Assembly (NCBI GenBank): GCA_041907145.1
Contig: JAYRHW010000088.1
Location: 1-9,554 of the forward strand
Length of the DNA stretch: 9,554 bases
Reading direction: 5' to 3'
From: JAFLCA01 sp041907145
GTDB lineage: Bacteria > Bdellovibrionota_C > UBA2361 > JAFLCA01
Part shown: positions 7,049-9,554 of the stretch, in pieces
Numbering within the stretch: the first letter of the stretch is position 1
Layout of the letters: each line of letters begins with the position of its first letter
Notes under the pieces: generated by a model
Seen by the model: only the letters and a program-made list of their open reading frames with translations
What the model was told of the DNA's origin: nothing
Database searches by the model: none
Made by a program: the position numbers and the translations under genes

Positions 7049-7392
7049 TGGCCTTGATTGAAAAGCTCGACCGCTTCCCGCCGTCACTCGTGATCCTCGT
7101 CGCACGGAAGAACCGAGGGCGAACGGCGATGACCCTTTCCGAGATCGCGCGCGCCAGCGGCCTTTCTTTGCGTCAGGTTAAGCTTATGGCTCATCGTGCG
7201 ACGTGGCGTGGCAGTCGTTTGGAAACCGTCGATGCGCTTGCGCAGGCGTGCGGCGTGGACGTTTTACGCCCTAAACGGCACGTAGACTGGTTCAAGCGTC
7301 GTAAAAAGACGGCTTGGCGCGGGCGCGAGACCTTTGTCGCAGGCGTTCTGCAGGGCATCCTCAGCCGATCGAAACCAGACGCCGGCCAGTAA
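7048..7392 (+). CDS. Small basic helix-turn-helix protein
   Basis: The protein has 114 residues. ATG 7048 is chosen because it overlaps the tailspike stop as TAATG, implying termination-reinitiation coupling; an in-frame GTG at 6988 would only add residues that overlap the tailspike. A helix-turn-helix is visible at about 28-50 (TLSEIARASG, turn, LSLRQVKLMAHR), followed by 'VDALAQACGVDVL' and a strongly basic tail (KRHVDWFKRRKK...RGRE), consistent with DNA binding. It lies at the end of the tail operon, and its last 32 bp overlap the 3' end of the convergent large terminase gene. It could be a transcriptional regulator of late genes or a small terminase subunit, since those often have N-terminal helix-turn-helix folds and lie near the large subunit, although usually in the same orientation. 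The sequence does not decide between these. Confidence 0.7.
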   Translation: MALIEKLDRFPPSLVILVARKNRGRTAMTLSEIARASGLSLRQVKLMAHRATWRGSRLETVDALAQACGVDVLRPKRHVDWFKRRKKTAWRGRETFVAGVLQGILSRSKPDAGQ

Positions 7393-8983
7393 CGCCCTCA
7401 TTCGAATTGTCCTCTTCTAGATCTTCAAGCATCTCGGAGTAAACCACGTAAGAGACTGCGTCGAAGATGTGCTTTTGCGTCTGGTTGCGGGCGATGAAGG
7501 CTAGTTCGTTTGCTCCCTTCCGAAGCTCTTGGAACATTTCGATGATGTGAACGCAATGGGCTGAGACCAGCAGCCGATTCGCCGCGAGGAGTTCTCTTAG
7601 CTTCTCGACCCTCTTACGCACGGCGCCAGGCCTTTTCGCCGCGGTTGCTCCGACAAAACGGATCCTGCCCATCGACACGCGCTCGACAATCTCCGAGTCG
7701 ATCTCATCTGTTCCACCTTTTGCCCAGTCGAATGCCGAGGTATCTGTCCAGTCTCGCCAAGTCACTTCGTGCCCGATGAACTTCTCAAGGGCGTCCCTCT
7801 TTACAATAGCTTCCGCCGTAAACTCTTCGACCTTTACCTTTTCCGCGATAACAACGAGCTCATCGAGGAATTCCCAACGGGTTAAGCCTTCTTCATTTAG
7901 GCGCTTTTGGGCTATCGCCATGGCATGATTAACCTTCCCGATGTCCCATCCCGCGAACAGCTCGTGCGTATGAGAGTCTGGGCAAAGCACTTCCCATTCA
8001 GACCTATCTGGGGAAGAGATATCTCCGATGACGTGGACTTTCGGGCGGAACACCGAACTGAAATGCTTGTCCCCGTGGCCGCGTGTCTTTGTCCATTTAC
8101 CGAGAACGAAACGGTTCCAAGCCTCTTCGTCGTGCCGGTACTTGGCCTTTAGCTTACTGATCTGCTTCGGGTCCGCAAAAATCGCGTCATCGAGGGTAAA
8201 CTCGAACAGAGCGAGTTCCCTCTGGAACTGCAAAAACTCGGCCTTTTCATCGTCCGGAGCATCTTCTGGCGGATTGCCGTTTTTGAGAGTGAACCAAATC
8301 TTGTAAGCGAAATGGTCGGTGCTCTCTTCAGGAGGGTTGGTGTCAGCAATCCAGAGGTATTTATCATAAGGGACGCCGTCCATACGGAGCTGGTCATCCG
8401 TGAGATAGAACACGTTTTTGTCTTGAAAGTGCTGGAGCTCAGAGAAATAGAATCCAGAGTATTCTGTCGAAAACATCTTCTTCTCAACGTCCTTGTCGTA
8501 ATCGAGTGAGTGCAGTTGGATTTCTGACTCGCCGCCCCAGTAGTTTTGGATCTTGAAGTACTGCATCCGGACGGCGCCAAGCTCGCGCGGTTCAATCGTG
8601 TATCGGAATTCGCCATAGTCCGAGCAAATGTCAGCCGCCAGCCATTCCTTCATAATCGGTCCGGTCAGAAGCGGCCACACACCAGAGAGAGCTGTGCCCT
8701 TGAATTTGGTGAACATGGCCAAGCGAGCATGATCCACCTCCCAGGCGTGGCGCAGGATGCGATGGAGCGAGGCGCGAGTCTTACCAGAAAACCGAGGTCC
8801 AGAGGACAGGATATATCTGGACATGCAGTTGTACACTGCCAGCTGTTTAGGGGATAAATGCGGAACCCAAATCCCAGTCGCCGGGTCGATTGGCATAAAA
8901 TCTTGTCTTAGCCGTGTAGCGGCGTTACCGTTAACGTTAGCGTTAAACATTGGCAAATCCAAGGTTTTACGCACTCTTACCAT
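7361..8983 (-). CDS. terL: Phage terminase large subunit
   Basis: The protein has 540 residues from ATG 8983. It is the ATP-driven DNA packaging motor and genome-cutting nuclease that docks on the portal. Numbering from that Met: a Q-motif-like 'SPKQLAVYN' (about 44-52), Walker A GPRFSGKT (62-69), Walker B region FYFSELQHF (178-186), coupling motif ADTNPPEES (213-221), then the RNase H-like nuclease with GWDIG (D347), an acidic pair (D374, E375), D411/D414/D419, and a C-terminal 'FDAVSYVVY' with D508. The length is normal for the family. The start is uncertain: 8983 has a weak GAG upstream, while 8950 (529 residues) and 8896 (511 residues) are also possible; 8896 would free an 87-bp divergent intergenic region. 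The frame also stays open upstream to 9046, but that extension lies inside the divergent portal-like gene. It is inverted relative to all neighbours. Confidence 0.92.
   Translation of the reverse strand: MVRVRKTLDLPMFNANVNGNAATRLRQDFMPIDPATGIWVPHLSPKQLAVYNCMSRYILSSGPRFSGKTRASLHRILRHAWEVDHARLAMFTKFKGTALSGVWPLLTGPIMKEWLAADICSDYGEFRYTIEPRELGAVRMQYFKIQNYWGGESEIQLHSLDYDKDVEKKMFSTEYSGFYFSELQHFQDKNVFYLTDDQLRMDGVPYDKYLWIADTNPPEESTDHFAYKIWFTLKNGNPPEDAPDDEKAEFLQFQRELALFEFTLDDAIFADPKQISKLKAKYRHDEEAWNRFVLGKWTKTRGHGDKHFSSVFRPKVHVIGDISSPDRSEWEVLCPDSHTHELFAGWDIGKVNHAMAIAQKRLNEEGLTRWEFLDELVVIAEKVKVEEFTAEAIVKRDALEKFIGHEVTWRDWTDTSAFDWAKGGTDEIDSEIVERVSMGRIRFVGATAAKRPGAVRKRVEKLRELLAANRLLVSAHCVHIIEMFQELRKGANELAFIARNQTQKHIFDAVSYVVYSEMLEDLEEDNSNEGVTGRRLVSIG
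8923..8946. repeat. Four tandem CGTTAN hexamers
   Basis: Units CGTTAC, CGTTAA, CGTTAG and CGTTAA follow each other without gaps; the middle contains the 8-bp palindrome CGTTAACG. On the minus strand they encode alternating Asn (N-A-N-V-N-G-N-A) near the terminase N-terminus. If terminase starts at 8896, the array is non-coding and sits between divergent genes, where it could be an operator. Confidence 0.6.
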
Positions 8984-9554
8984 GGTCTCTCTAAAGCAGC
9001 TGGAAAAGCACGGGATAACCGATGAGAAGCTCAAAGAGCTATTCACGTCCGTCGAATACCCGCTAAGCGGCTCGGTTGCTCCAGGGAAGGAGAAGATAAC
9101 GAAGCTGGCTCAGCGCGTCCGGACGAGGACGCAAGACGGCATCCTGAACAACTTCAAGACGTACAAGCCCTACTTTGCCATTGATCGAGCCTGGGACGTT
9201 CCTTTCAGACAGATATCTCCAACGCTGATGGGCGCTCTTGCTGACGGCAATTTCGACCAAGACACATTGCTCAGCTGCGCGAAAGACTGGGGATTGACGC
9301 ACATGCTGCAGGACAAGAGCGACCCTAAGACCGGCAAAGAGACCGGAGAGAAGTTCCTGAGCCTGCCGACGTTCTTTTCCGTTTTCGTTCCGCTCGTTCG
9401 CGCCTACGTCACCATCCGAGCGGCTAGGCTGACTCAAGATCGAGATCTTTACCCGCACTTCAAGTTTGAGCCGCTCAAGAGCGATCCTATCAACCGCGCG
9501 CGATGCGAAATCATCACCGACCGTATCGAGGCCATGGTGACGCAGATGGGCCTG
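8982..9554 (+). CDS. Probable portal protein, N-terminal part (3' partial)
   Basis: 191 codons are visible and the frame runs off the window end. ATG 8982 is the first usable start; it shares the CCATGG palindrome with the terminase ATG on the other strand, and no good Shine-Dalgarno site precedes it. A lysine-rich N-terminal helix is followed by 'YFAIDRAWDVPFRQISPTLM' (about 61-80), 'DWGLTHMLQDKSDPKTGKE' (about 102-120), 'VPLVRAYVTIRAARL' and 'RARCEIITDRIEAMVTQMG' (about 172-190). These aromatic and arginine-rich helices resemble the N-terminal region of portal proteins in large environmental phages, and adjacency to the large terminase is the usual place for a portal. The portal forms the dodecameric head vertex through which DNA is pumped. 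The call rests on context and general resemblance, because the diagnostic central and C-terminal domains are outside the window. Confidence 0.5.
   Translation, partial: MVSLKQLEKHGITDEKLKELFTSVEYPLSGSVAPGKEKITKLAQRVRTRTQDGILNNFKTYKPYFAIDRAWDVPFRQISPTLMGALADGNFDQDTLLSCAKDWGLTHMLQDKSDPKTGKETGEKFLSLPTFFSVFVPLVRAYVTIRAARLTQDRDLYPHFKFEPLKSDPINRARCEIITDRIEAMVTQMGL

Noticed and set aside
8950..8978. TTGGCA as a -35 box for the portal-like gene
   Set aside because: The hexamer 17 nt downstream (ACTCTT) does not resemble a -10 box, so no sigma70-type promoter can be supported.
8984..9046. Upstream extension of terminase to ATG 9046
   Set aside because: The extra residues (MNSSLSFSSVIPCFSSCFRE) are a Ser/Phe/Cys-rich antisense of the portal-like gene start and do not resemble a terminase N-terminus.
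9063..9458. Minus-strand open frame within the portal-like gene
   Set aside because: The plus-strand frame has the more protein-like pattern and continues to the window end; the minus frame lacks motifs.
1..9554. tRNA, CRISPR array, insertion sequence or integrase attachment site
   Set aside because: I saw no cloverleaf-like T-loop/anticodon pattern, regular spaced repeats, transposase motifs or terminal inverted repeats.

Overview
The window reads as part of a tailed double-stranded DNA bacteriophage (or prophage) genome. The clearest anchor is a minus-strand large terminase with an ATPase half and an RNase H-like nuclease half. A plus-strand gene that looks like the start of a portal protein begins beside it. 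Two very large beta-helical surface proteins fill most of the rest. A lipobox protein, an exported beta-helix protein and small membrane proteins point to a Gram-negative host. Fiber-like proteins carrying Sec signals, weak use of Shine-Dalgarno sites, and an impression of likeness to environmental phages of Verrucomicrobiota-type bacteria suggest that host group, but this is inference only. No integrase, capsid, endolysin, tRNA or host housekeeping gene lies in the window.

Layout: positions 1-7392 hold six plus-strand genes packed like one operon. They are (i) the 3' two-thirds or so of a modular beta-helix/Calx-beta/carbohydrate-binding-like/Ig-like adhesin (1-2220, 5' end outside the window); (ii) an 86-residue protein with one membrane segment and a coiled coil (2234-2494); (iii) an 87-residue holin-like membrane protein (2501-2764); (iv) a 119-residue lipoprotein whose start lies inside the previous gene (2712-3071); (v) a 1326-residue double pectate-lyase-type tailspike with a signal peptide (3068-7048); and (vi) a small basic helix-turn-helix protein (7048-7392). 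Junctions iii/iv, iv/v and v/vi overlap (53 bp, a GTGA overlap and a TAATG overlap), which suggests translational coupling. No promoter for this operon is visible, so it presumably lies upstream of the window.

Positions 7361-8983 hold the large terminase on the opposite strand. It converges on the helix-turn-helix gene with a 32-bp overlap and diverges from the portal-like gene (8982 to the window end). The two divergent start codons interlock in one CCATGG palindrome. Just inside the terminase start are four tandem CGTTAN hexamers, which could be coding sequence or an operator. There is no gene-free stretch over 300 bases.

Roles together: genes i and v would build the host-recognition and polysaccharide-processing surface of the particle. 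Genes ii-iv may form a small envelope or lysis module, though no endolysin is present to confirm this. The terminase and portal would package DNA. The most unusual points are the Sec signal peptide on a tailspike, the duplicated tailspike architecture, the inverted terminase, and the interlocked divergent starts with tandem hexamers. I see no clear evidence of a wholly new kind of system.
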